A DNA stretch of 64,000 nucleotides from assembly GCF_024868665.1 (NCBI RefSeq), contig NC_079906.1, positions 12,958,807 to 13,022,806 of the forward strand, read 5' to 3'. Numbering within the stretch: position 1 is the first letter of the stretch; each line of letters opens with the position of its first letter. Both the position numbers and the translations under genes were made by a program. Origin of the DNA: Triplophysa rosa (lineage: Eukaryota; Chordata; Actinopteri; Cypriniformes; Nemacheilidae). Below, one piece after another: positions 55,237-64,000 of the stretch. A model generated the notes under the pieces. It saw only the letters and a program-made list of their open reading frames with translations, was not told the DNA's origin and did no database searches.

Positions 55237-55685
55237 TAGGGATGTAACGATTCACCGTGAGCCGGTTGAAAATCGATTATAATGTGTGACGATTCAAATC
55301 GGTTGAGGTGTGAACTGAATCGCAATACATTTTTTGAACAGCAGGGGCCGCAATATTCACTGCAAACCTAAACGTGGACATGCTGATATTTCTTAAATGC
55401 AAAAAATCCAAGAAAAGCACAGACAGTATTAGTTTGTTTATATTAAAGAGACTTTTTCTATTATTAATTTGTTATAAAATTGCAGTTTAGTTTTGGTATT
55501 TTAAATAAAACATAATTTTATTATACAAAGAAACGTGAAGCATTTAAGAAATAATGCAAGGGAAGTTGTTCATTTCTAATTTGTTTCAACTCATTTTGTA
55601 AAAATAAATCGTGAATAAATCGCATGGTGAGATCAGAATAGTGAATCACATCGCATCGTGAGCTGAGTGAATCGTTACATCCCTA
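55237..55685. mobile_element. hAT-type MITE, TAGGGATGTAACGATTCAC ends, 8-bp TSD
   Basis: A 449-bp element whose ends TAGGGATGTAACGATTCAC and GTGAATCGTTACATCCCTA are mirrored (one position varies). Flanks ATCTGTTT (55229-55236) and ATCTGTCT (55686-55693) match at 7 of 8 positions. No coding content. Confidence 0.85.
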
Positions 55686-55693
55686 ATCTGTCT

Positions 55694-56726
55694 AATCCCC
55701 TCCTTTCCGCTAGCCTAGTCTGCTGTGATTGGTCTACCACGAATGAGGCTCACGAGCTACAGTGTTTCGGGGAGAAGAGTGATGTTTTTCGCGGGCCGTC
55801 CTAGCAAAACGTAGACGGGGACTATATGTAGTGACGTAAATCCGTGGCGGTTCACGAATCAGACTAGGAACGAATCGTTTGCATGATTCAGAGTCGACTT
55901 GACTCCCTTTTTTCCAAGCCAATAACTATGTTATTCATTCACCTTTGGATTTACAACTTGGCAGACTGCTTACTTTCAAACACGGCAACATTACACACTG
56001 CATGAAATGTAATTTTCATGATCTCATGTTATGTACTCTTTAATATTAGTCTGGAATCTATAGAACTGATTTCAGTGAGATGGGCATTTTGTGAACATTG
56101 TGGACACATTTTCACATAATAATTTTTGAACCCTTATGTTAGAACACAAGTTCTTCAATAACCGATGCATTAATCTTTAGTAATATGTTTTTGCAAGCTT
56201 GTCATAAACTTTATAAATGATTCACTAAAGAATGCACACCAGTTAATCTACAGTGTTCTTATGTGGCTAAAGCAAAAGTCAGCGGAAAACAAAAGTGCTT
56301 ATTTGAGATGTCTTGAGGTCAGTCACACATGCTTTAGTTTTTCCTGTCACAGATTTCAGTTAGATTAAATGCACACGTTTCCACATTATTAAAAAGGCAG
56401 CAGGGAGCAGTGCATATATGGCCCCAGTTGATCTTGTACTGGGGTTTAGTACCTGCCCTATAGGCCCTTTTTGGGTGTATAAGGAAAGAGGTCATTGCTT
56501 TGATGTGCTTAAGTTAATATTTTAATACCCAAAGGTTCTGTCACGAACACTATAGGCATCACAATTAAATGACCTACTTCTTCATTACACTGGCTGGGCT
56601 TTTCTAAATGTTCCTCGAGCTTTTAATATGGTTTCACCTTCAGTGATCTGTCTGATATGTCTCACAGGAAGCTGCTCGACACACACTATAGGATTGACAG
56701 ATTTCACATCCAGTTAGGGGTAAAGT
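55694..56726. other. Noncoding DNA, no gene seen
   Basis: 55730-55920 has an open minus-strand frame without a recognised domain. The rest is AT-rich with nothing to report. Confidence 0.4.
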
Positions 56727-57181
56727 GTTATTTATGGTCATGCCTAGGACCTACGGCGTAGCTATGCCGAAGGCTGTGCGTAGCATGACCTGCACCTCTC
56801 AAAAATGTAACAACGCGTCAACTCAACGCAGACACTACGTGGGCCGCAAGCGCTGTGATTGGTCTGTTTGAAACCCTCCCTCAGGTTAAAAAACTTATCG
56901 TCATGTTTACTCAAACGCATTTCCGAATGAATTATATAAGTAAATGATTTGTTCATCTGTATTTAACATCTCAAGCTGCAACAAAAGTGAATGTTTACTT
57001 GCCGTTATCACTGCTAATGCTTCTCAAACGAGCTGCTTCTTTTTCTGCTCTTGTCTGGGTTACACAAGCAACACGCGCGTGGACACTGACGCCTAGTGGT
57101 CATTGCCTGTCGACGCGGACAACGTCGCACAAGTATAAAGGAAAAACGGCGCGTTGCCGTCCTACGCACAACCATAACTTG
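56727..57181. mobile_element. MITE with ATGGT...GCGTAGGAC-type inverted ends
   Basis: The left GTTATTTATGGTCATGCCTA and GGACCTACGGCG are mirrored imperfectly by CGTCCTACGCACAACCATAA at the right. The interior is CpG-rich with AGCGCTGTGATTGGTCTG. Typical of a fish non-autonomous family; ends approximate. Confidence 0.5.
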
Positions 57182-57648
57182 TCCTTAAGAAGATAACTTG
57201 CCACCTCTTCTGCTAAAAAAAATAAAAAATAGTTGTTGTAAAGCCTGGTATCACAGTCACGACTTTCTGTTTGCATCATTTTTTTTCTGAACAGTTCAGC
57301 TAGTGTGTATGAGCTTTTCTGTGTGCAGATGTTTTTTCATGTGCTAGTTTTTTTAATTGTATTTTAAGATTTGAAAAGGCAAACAATATTATTTATTTCA
57401 TGTGTTAACCTTGGGGAGTTGGATGTGATGGGATGTTATCCTGGTTGCCAGGATCTTTGTGGTCAAGTAGGAGTTATTTCCTCATAGATTTCAGTATTAT
57501 ACATGATGAAATGCGTTTCTCAATACTTGATTAAGAGAGCAGAGGTCAAGAACATGCAGCTGTTTAGAATTTTTAGTGTCCCTTAAATCATTATTATCTG
57601 TTTAACTGTTTGGCCTAGTATGACTGATCGTGTTGTTGCTGTACGAAG

Positions 57649-57740
57649 TAGGGATGCACCGATACCATTTTTCAAAGACCGAGTACAAGTACCGATACTT
57701 TTTTCTGGTACTCTCCGATACCGATAACCGATGCCTGTAT
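57649..57740. mobile_element. hAT-type left-end fragment (TAGGGATGCACCGATACC)
   Basis: TAGGGATGCACCGATACC with CCGAGTAC, CCGATAC and CCGATAACCGATGCC words, related to the element at 38318-38848. The right end is missing. Flanking single-copy DNA from 57182 has no gene. Confidence 0.55.
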
Positions 57741-57928
57741 AATGTACAATTATGTTAATAAACCAGTATCTTACTGGTACATTTTTTTTCTTTTGTTTTT
57801 AGGTCTACTTAAATTTAGATACTATTAACTTTTAAATTAAGTTCAATTTTTTATAAGTAGCACAATTTTACTAGCACATTTTTAGGCTCTATTTTTTTCG
57901 ATACAATCTTTAAAAGCAATTGAGGCAC

Positions 57929-58216
57929 TTAAAGGAACAATTCACAAAAAAGGAAAATTCTTCATTTATTCACCCTCAAGTTGATCCAAATCTGTATACA
58001 TTTCTTAGTTCAGAGAAAAATATTTGGAAGAATACCCTGTAAGCATACAGCTTGTGGCCACCATTGACTACCATAGTAGGAAAAATTGCTTTATAAATTT
58101 CTTTGTTTTGTTGAACACAAAAGGAGATATTTTGAAGAATGTAGAAATGTATTGATACAACCTGAGGGGGAGTAAATGAAGACAGAATTTTTATTTCTGG
58201 ATGAACCGTCCTTTTA
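57929..58216. mobile_element. TTAA palindromic MITE, copy 6
   Basis: It starts TTAAAGGAACAATTCAC and ends GGATGAACCGTCCTTTTA (the right TTAA has decayed to TTTA). The interior shows ATTTATTCACCCTCAAG mirrored by GAGGGGGAGTAAATGAAG. Confidence 0.7.
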
Positions 58217-58599
58217 GGTAGCACGTAGACAGAAATTCTGATTACAAAAAGTACACACATTATTTGAATACATGCTTCCGGGGTTGACTGCTTCACATGT
58301 TTATCAGGCTGTGTGTTGTGGCATGATAGAAGCATGACTTCAGTTTCACAGTGGAATGATATATGTCGACCAGTTTAAAATGGGAACATGCCTTAGTTAA
58401 GCAGTTTCTCTCTGTTATGTAATGATCTGTTATGTAATGATCGTATGCAGTAGCAGGTTTGGTGTCAGTTTGTGCCACTTACACTAGAAGCTCTTGACCT
58501 TTTAGCAGTTAAATCTCTACACACTGGTTAACACTAACAGTTACCTTGATAAATAACCTTGATAAACAACTGCCCCTCGCTGCGCACATCTGTACCAAT

Positions 58600-59889
58600 T
58601 AGGGGTGTAACGATACTTCGTACTACGATATTTCGCGATGCAAAAATGTCACGATGCGCATCGAAGAGAGATGGGGATATTTTACGATATGATGTTTAAT
58701 TGTATTCGTTGAGCGGTCAAGACGCTACCTACTCTGAGCCAGCGCGTCACGTGTGCTTATCTCACATATGCGGTAGAGAGAGAAGTCTCTGGGAGATGGG
58801 GAAGCACAAGACACAATCTGTGTCTCCACGTGATTTACAAAGCGTCTTATTTTCCCTCACAATCGCCGGTAAAACACAGCATACTTGAAGCGTGACTGCT
58901 GGCGAGTCACCCCGAAACTCATTACAAAGGCAGCACAAACGTTTTTATATGCCAATGTTAGTTTATCCGCTAACGTGAGCTGCTGCATAACGTGATATGC
59001 AACATAAAGCCAAAAGAAACCAGCGCTGTACCGATTAGAGAAGTGAGTAGTACTGTAGATTAAAATGACATGCTAAAAATCGAACCAAGTATGTGATTTG
59101 CATGATTGAAGAAATGTAATGCAGTTTATGTAATATGTCTTTTTGAAAGATATTTCTCATTCATTACTGTCTCAAGCAATGACAGCGCAGCTTCAAAGAG
59201 ACATGAGCCAATAGCGTTTGAGCGTGAGCTCTGTCAGAGCGTTTCATTGGTTGAATGTACTGAATGAACACGCCCTTCACTGAACGAACGAGTCAATTGA
59301 GTCAAAATGAGACTGAATGAACTGCTACATGTCGTTCATGGTCTAATATTCTCTGTGTTGTAACAATGCATATCCAGTAGTTACAGAACTTTTCTGAAAA
59401 ATAAATGTAATGACCTGGTTTAATTTAATTCTAAGGTAAAGTAAATTGTCAAAACAGTTAAATCTTTTTTATGGAACATTTCATTACACCATTTAAATTA
59501 GTTAAACCAGATAGATTTTAGTAGACTAAATATAATGTAGATTTGGTCGACTAAAACTAAAATGATGGGGATGACTAAAATATGACTAAAACTAAATTGC
59601 ATTTTAGTCAAAAGACTATGACTAAACCTAAATCAAAATTTGCAGTCAAAAATTGACACTCAGTGACAAACCTGCAGTACAGAAGGTTCAGTTAAGCCTT
59701 AAAAAGTTAAAATTCTTAATTTGCATGTGCAACAAAAAAAAGTTACTGAAATTGTTAATATTTTGAAAATAAATGTTATTTGAATTTGAATATTTAATTT
59801 TGTTCAAAATGTTGAGATGTGTATCGTATCGTGAACCCAGCATCGAGATATGTACCGAATCGTGAGCTGAGTGTATCGTCACACCCCTA
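58600..59889. mobile_element. hAT-type element, TAGGGGTGTAACGATAC ends
   Basis: The left end TAGGGGTGTAACGATACTTC and right end GTGTATCGTCACACCCCTA are inverted, with TACCAAT at both borders (58593-58599 and overlapping the right end at 59888-59894). Subterminal ACGATATTTCGCGATG and ATCGTATCGTGAACC pair partly. The interior includes ACTAAAACTAAAATGA-type repeats at about 59520-59660. The frame at 58700-58888 has no recognisable domain. Confidence 0.75.
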
Positions 59890-60872
59890 CCAATATTGCT
59901 TTTGAAAACGCCATTTGTGACGCTGTAGCTCAACTGGGTCATGGGTTTACATTCTCATAAATAATGGGCCACACCTTATACACTCTTTGAATGGCAGGAA
60001 TGACTAGACCGTCATGTGCATCATCTGTATGTGACAGTTGTCTGTATATTACTATGGTTCCACGTATGCAAATGACATCGTATCATAACCAACATTGCGT
60101 GACAGAATGAAACCTTGTTGACCCCCTGTCTCTTTCCTCTGATACATGACCCTGCTTTCACTGCGGCCCTGCGAGAGCTTTGACCCCTTAACAAACATGC
60201 CGGCCTGAGAGCACCATCTTCACACTCGAAAAAGACTCAAAAGTTCTAGGAACTCCGTTTTAGAATATAACACCTCAATTAACTTGCAGATCTGAAAAGT
60301 CATGTTGAAAACCGGTGTCCAATGTGAGAAATTTTTTGTTTTATATGTAAAAAAAATGCTAAGGTATTGCTATGGTTCTATTCAGGTTAACTTGAAGGGT
60401 ACAGTATAGTAAATACTAAATATTACTATAGTATAAAAAGTAGTTAAGAATGTGTCTGTAAGAGATCCTGTATGTATAACATGTATAACATGTCTGTTCG
60501 TTGAATTAGCTGCATGGAAAGGACATTGGATTTGTTTGACCTTACGTCAGAAGTTGTCTGTTATGGTTGTGGTAGTATTATCTTGTATGTTTGTGTGTTT
60601 TGACATCAGATCAGTTAAAGTGTAATGGACTATAGCTGATCCATTGAAGCTTCAAAGCGTTTACGCCATGTATTTGTGCATGCTTCAACTTTACATGCTG
60701 TACTGTTGCCCATGTTGCCCTGTTTGCGTGGATAAGTTCCCAGTCAGGACTGCAGTGGTGACCCCGAGAGACTTGAGGCCAGATGCCAGTTTATCAGTTT
60801 TGAGGAACTACTGTGTGAATCTGTTTTTTTTCTTTAATGGATCTCATCATCTCTCTTTTTCTCTCCCCACAG
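59890..60872 (+). other. Upstream DNA/intron of slc16a1
   Basis: Noncoding sequence leading to the splice acceptor. It contains a small ACTATAGTAT-type palindromic patch at 60400-60440. The open frame at 60644-60877 crosses the acceptor and is not coding. A pyrimidine-rich tract (CTCTCTTTTTCTCTCCCCAC) precedes AG at 60871-60872. Confidence 0.6.
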
Positions 60873-60948
60873 ACTGACCCTTGGTGCTTGAAGCTCATCT
60901 GATCATTTTCCTCATCATCATCATCATCATCACTGTGTGTGTGTAGAG
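60873..60948 (+). other. slc16a1: 5' UTR part of the first coding exon of slc16a1
   Basis: Starts right after the CAG acceptor and includes a (ATC)n microsatellite and a short GT run before the ATG at 60949. The -3 base is G and the +4 base is C, an adequate but not optimal context. A separate non-coding first exon is expected upstream but could not be located. Confidence 0.65.
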
Positions 60949-61165
60949 ATGCCTCCAGCGACAGGAGGGCCGATAGGGTACACGCCTCCGGAGGGCGGAT
61001 GGGGCTGGGCGGTGGTCGTGGGGGCCTTCATCAGCATCGGGTTTTCCTACGCCTTCCCCAAGTCCATCACGGTCTTCTTCAAAGAGATCGAGGTGATCTT
61101 CAATGCCACCAGCAGTCAGGTGTCATGGATCTCATCAATCATGCTGGCTGTCATGTATGCAGGAG
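60949..61165 (+). CDS. slc16a1: Monocarboxylate transporter 1 (MCT1), first coding exon
   Basis: MCT1 carries lactate, pyruvate and ketone bodies together with a proton across the plasma membrane, with 12 membrane spans and the chaperone basigin. This exon encodes the first 72 residues plus one base. It starts [20 protein letters not shown]; the EGGWGW at residues 15-20 is the SLC16 signature. TM1 covers about residues 18-44 ([16 protein letters not shown] then PKSITVFF). Lys38, known in mammalian MCT1 to matter for proton/substrate binding, is present. The start of TM2 ([15 protein letters not shown]) lies at the end. The exon closes at GCAGGAG with a GTCAGT donor (61166), phase 1, a slightly weak donor. 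No frameshift or stop is seen. It is more GC-rich than its surroundings. The next exon is outside the window. Near identity of the N-terminus to vertebrate MCT1 makes MCT2 or MCT4 less likely; which teleost paralogue (1a/1b) is not resolved. Confidence 0.88.
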
Positions 61166-62934
61166 GTCAGTGTCATTTACTACTCTCACAACTAACTTGC
61201 GCTTTTTTGTCTGGTAAAATTACCTTAGAACCGAAACCCAGTTGTTTGATCAAGCTCTGACCTGCTGTTCGCTGTGTCTGCGCTCCTGATGAGCACAGCA
61301 GGACATTACATCTGTATGTCTGCATGTAGTTAACATGGTTTTCGTACAGTTGGTGAAGTTGTAAAGAAAAGGTAGGTGTAAACTTGTCTGAGCTGATATT
61401 CCTTCAGGCAGTTAGGAGTCAAATTTTTGGAGCGCTGATGTTGGATTGTAAGTGCACTACACCATTTTGTTTGTTTTAGTAAGTGAGCATGGGGAAAGGA
61501 ATGACAGTTAAAAAGTACTAAAGTCAACCACCACGTCATAAAAGGTGCGTGGGTGAGGGCAGTGTTGATCATTGATGTCACTTCCTGGAGTTGAACTGGG
61601 TCTGTAGTTTCCCACACCCACTAAGTATAGTATGCACACATGTACCTCTGCTCATATATTATTGTTACAGTGTTTGCATTAGTATATGTGTTCTTGTCAC
61701 ACTAGGTTTAAGTTGTAGTCTGTAACATTTTGGGTTAAAATAACATCAATCACTTATTGATCTTATTGCCTTTAAAAAAAAACAGTATTCAAAATATCAC
61801 CTTTCCCCAATTCACAACAGTAAACTTATAGTAATGATTCATAATTTGAGTGCTGGGGGTGGATCTTGCGGGAAATGTCAGGTTGCCTTGAATGGGTGTG
61901 GTTAGAAGAGGAGCCGGCTTTCAGACTGTTGCCAAGTCCATGGTTTACCCCAGCACGTTTTGAATGGCCGTTGCTCTGGTTTTGTTACGCAGATTTGGCA
62001 ACCCATAGGCTATTCATCCGTGCAGAGAAATGCCAAAGCACAACCCACATAAAGAAAACTGCAAGTAACCTACAATTTTTGTTTCTAACGAAGATGGTGC
62101 CTAAGAAACCAAAGGTGCAGGTTTCTGCTTGAAAGCATGCTAAATGGAGTGGTGCAGAGATCATGTATTTTTGTTGGACCGGAAGTTAGCCCCGCACTAG
62201 TTCCTCGACCGAAAGCCTATGTGTTTTTCCCATACACTTTTGGACGATCACAAAAAATAGGATCTGTGATTAACAAGGGTTTGTGATGTTTACACATTTT
62301 GTCTATTAAGATAATCTTTACAAATTAACAACATTTTTACTTTCAAAGCCTGAATACAATCGCCAGAAGTAAAAAAAAAACTACATTACGGTCGCTCGAT
62401 ATCAGCATCACCACCACCAAGCCTCCGACAACTTTTTCAAACTATTAGAAACGTTCCTTGGTAAGTAATAACTCCGTGAATAAATCTCCATCTATGTTTT
62501 AAGAGATTTGTGCCCATGTTCCATTATTTGTGAGATTTACATGCACAATGACGTCTTATGTCCCCACCAAAGGATGTTGTCGTTTTTAGCAACTTGTTAG
62601 CAACAGCCGTTTTTAAGACACAACAAGGCTTTAAAAATCACGAGCGGGTTGTAACTGGTGTGTTTTATGTCACACATTAAAACGTGAAAATATTTAGAGG
62701 TTTTGTTAACCACAGATCTTATTTCAGGCAATTTACCAAACACCTATTCCAAAAACCCATTGACTTGAGGGCAATGGAACCATAAGTGATAAAATGCTAA
62801 CTCGCTTTTAGGGTTTGCACACAAAAATTCTTCATCCCTGCGATACTCTATTACTTCAGACCTTGCGAACAAAAGGGCAACAGGATATGGTGTTACACCC
62901 CCCACAACTGCTTTATAAAATAATAGTAATATAA

Positions 62935-62962
62935 ATGGATAAAAGCGTCTGCTAAATGTAAT
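62935..62962 (+). mobile_element. L2 LINE 3' tail fragment
   Basis: ATGGATAAAAGCGTCTGCTA with AATGTAAT is the extreme 3' end of the L2 family seen at 17045 (reverse orientation there). Only about 28 bases are recognisable. Confidence 0.65.
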
Positions 62963-63010
62963 ATAAATAATGAAGTGTTTAAAATTTTATATTTTTACTC
63001 GTATTAAACC

Positions 63011-63262
63011 CATTGCACATTGAGTCCGAAATTTGCGCACGTTAAAAAATAAATACGACCTCACGTTGTGTCAATCACATTTACACACTGCCTCCGATAT
63101 TTTCGTCTGTCATAAAAAAATTCGGACCGGGTTCGATTTTCTGCGTTTTCGCATCCGTATCAAGCATTTTGAGTGGACTTTTATAACAATTCAGAGACAC
63201 CGTACAAACGAGCGCCAAATACGAAAAAACGTATACGAAAATTCCGGACTGTATGTGCAAAG
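63011..63262. mobile_element. MITE with TTGCACAT-(T/A)(G/C)AGTCCG ends
   Basis: The left CATTGCACATTGAGTCCGAA and right TTCCGGACTGTATGTGCAAA are imperfect inverted repeats. Internal ACGAAAA/TTTTCGT and GCGCACG/ACGAGCGCC words are also mirrored. Non-coding, within the slc16a1 intron. Confidence 0.6.
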
Positions 63263-64000
63263 ACCTTTAGTGTAAAAATGCATATAATAGTCAACCTGCA
63301 TATGTGTATGTCATGTGAACATGTGAGCATGAACATGTGAGTGGAAAACAAAATCTTGTTTGGTCACCCACATCATTCTGTTACTTCTGCTGGAAGGTCA
63401 AATCCAGAGTCACATTGAGTGGTCTGGTTATTTCCTGCAGGGCTGTGTGCGTGTGCGCACGTCATTCTCACCTGTTCCTATTGGCTGATGGTAGCACTGG
63501 TGCTATATAATATTTCTCTGATCTCACAGGACTGTTTCTCCAGCTCTGCCTTCAAAGAATACTTGATTATGAATGTGACTGCTGCAGTAGTTTTACATTT
63601 CAAATTCGTTGTAGAAATACCTGCTAGCTGCTCACAGACTACAAATCTGAAAGCCACTTCAGAGTCTCCATCTCTCTGTAATACTGCTTGTGTATCTGAA
63701 TGACTGGTGTCTTTGTCTGGGAGCTCTGGTGCTACACAAAGCCTGTCAGAATGAATTTATCCGAGGAATTTAACAGGGAAGAGCAGATTGCGTTGAACTC
63801 TGACTGGATGCAATACATTTATGGGAACGTTTAGAGTCCTCTTCATGTTAGATTACAAAACAGCAGTGATGGATTGCTAATATTATTATATTGGGCCGAA
63901 CTTTACTACGTCCCATCTGTTTATGTTTAAAATTTGTAGTTTGTTCGTACATTTTAAAATGCTGTGGTGTCTTGCCTTGTAAGTAAAGTTATTCAGCTCA

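Larger units (their letters stand above)
61166..64000 (+). other. slc16a1: Intron after the first coding exon of slc16a1 (continues beyond window)
   Basis: It begins with the GTCAGT donor. No sequence resembling the next MCT1 segment (TM2-TM3) was found up to 64000. Open frames at 61866-62132 and 63419-63703 have no SLC16 similarity or splice borders. The intron contains an L2 tail and a MITE, listed separately. Confidence 0.7.

Noticed and set aside
60644..60877. Short open frame just before the slc16a1 exon
   Set aside because: It runs through the pyrimidine tract and the splice acceptor and has no SLC16 similarity.
60939..61217. Alternative frame over the slc16a1 exon
   Set aside because: Shadow frame of the MCT1 coding frame; composition follows from the real codons.
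63419..63703. Possible further slc16a1 exon
   Set aside because: The hydrophobic start does not resemble any MCT segment and no proper splice borders were seen.

Overview
This window looks like a vertebrate nuclear chromosome, most likely from a teleost fish and probably a cyprinid. The reasons are one clearly recognisable exon of a monocarboxylate transporter (slc16a1/MCT1) with normal GT/AG intron borders, and a dense mix of fish-type repeats: a DIRS-type retrotransposon remnant, an L2-clade LINE with the fish L2 3' tail, tRNA-derived SINEs, solo LTRs, many hAT-type DNA transposons with 8-bp target-site duplications (TSDs), TTAA-flanked palindromic MITEs and (GT)n/(GAGT)n microsatellites. 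No family name was checked against a database; names rest on recognised motifs and terminal structure.

Layout. 1-1.4 kb: decayed DIRS-type reverse transcriptase and a long inverted repeat. 1.4-16 kb: AT-rich single-copy DNA with small palindromic MITEs and a few possible conserved noncoding blocks. 16-27.3 kb: a retroelement-rich cluster. It holds a solo LTR, an antisense L2 LINE (17.0-19.96 kb), and the 3' end of a second LINE, which is split by a SINE, by a 4.7-kb nest of DNA transposons plus a solo LTR, and by an L2 tail. After these comes a tandemly duplicated block rich in promoter-like motifs. 27-43 kb: single-copy DNA with hAT elements, among them a five-level nest at 32.6-35.3 kb that includes a solo LTR. 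43.4-45.4 kb: a 2.0-kb element with terminal inverted repeats (TIRs) of about 465 bp. 45.4-46 kb: an NRF1-type motif and an open frame of unknown meaning. 46-60 kb: mainly hAT-type elements, one carrying a single-base 'n' beside a duplicated segment that looks like an assembly join. 60.87-61.17 kb: first coding exon of slc16a1 on the + strand. 61.17-64 kb: its following intron, with no second coding exon in the window.

How it works together. The only confident host protein-coding sequence is the 72-residue N-terminus of MCT1. The upstream 60 kb is therefore probably its 5' intergenic and/or first-intron DNA; its non-coding first exon could not be placed. The rest is a record of successive insertions whose order can be read from the nesting and TSDs. 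I found no operon, CRISPR array, functional tRNA or rRNA gene, and no intact transposase or reverse transcriptase.
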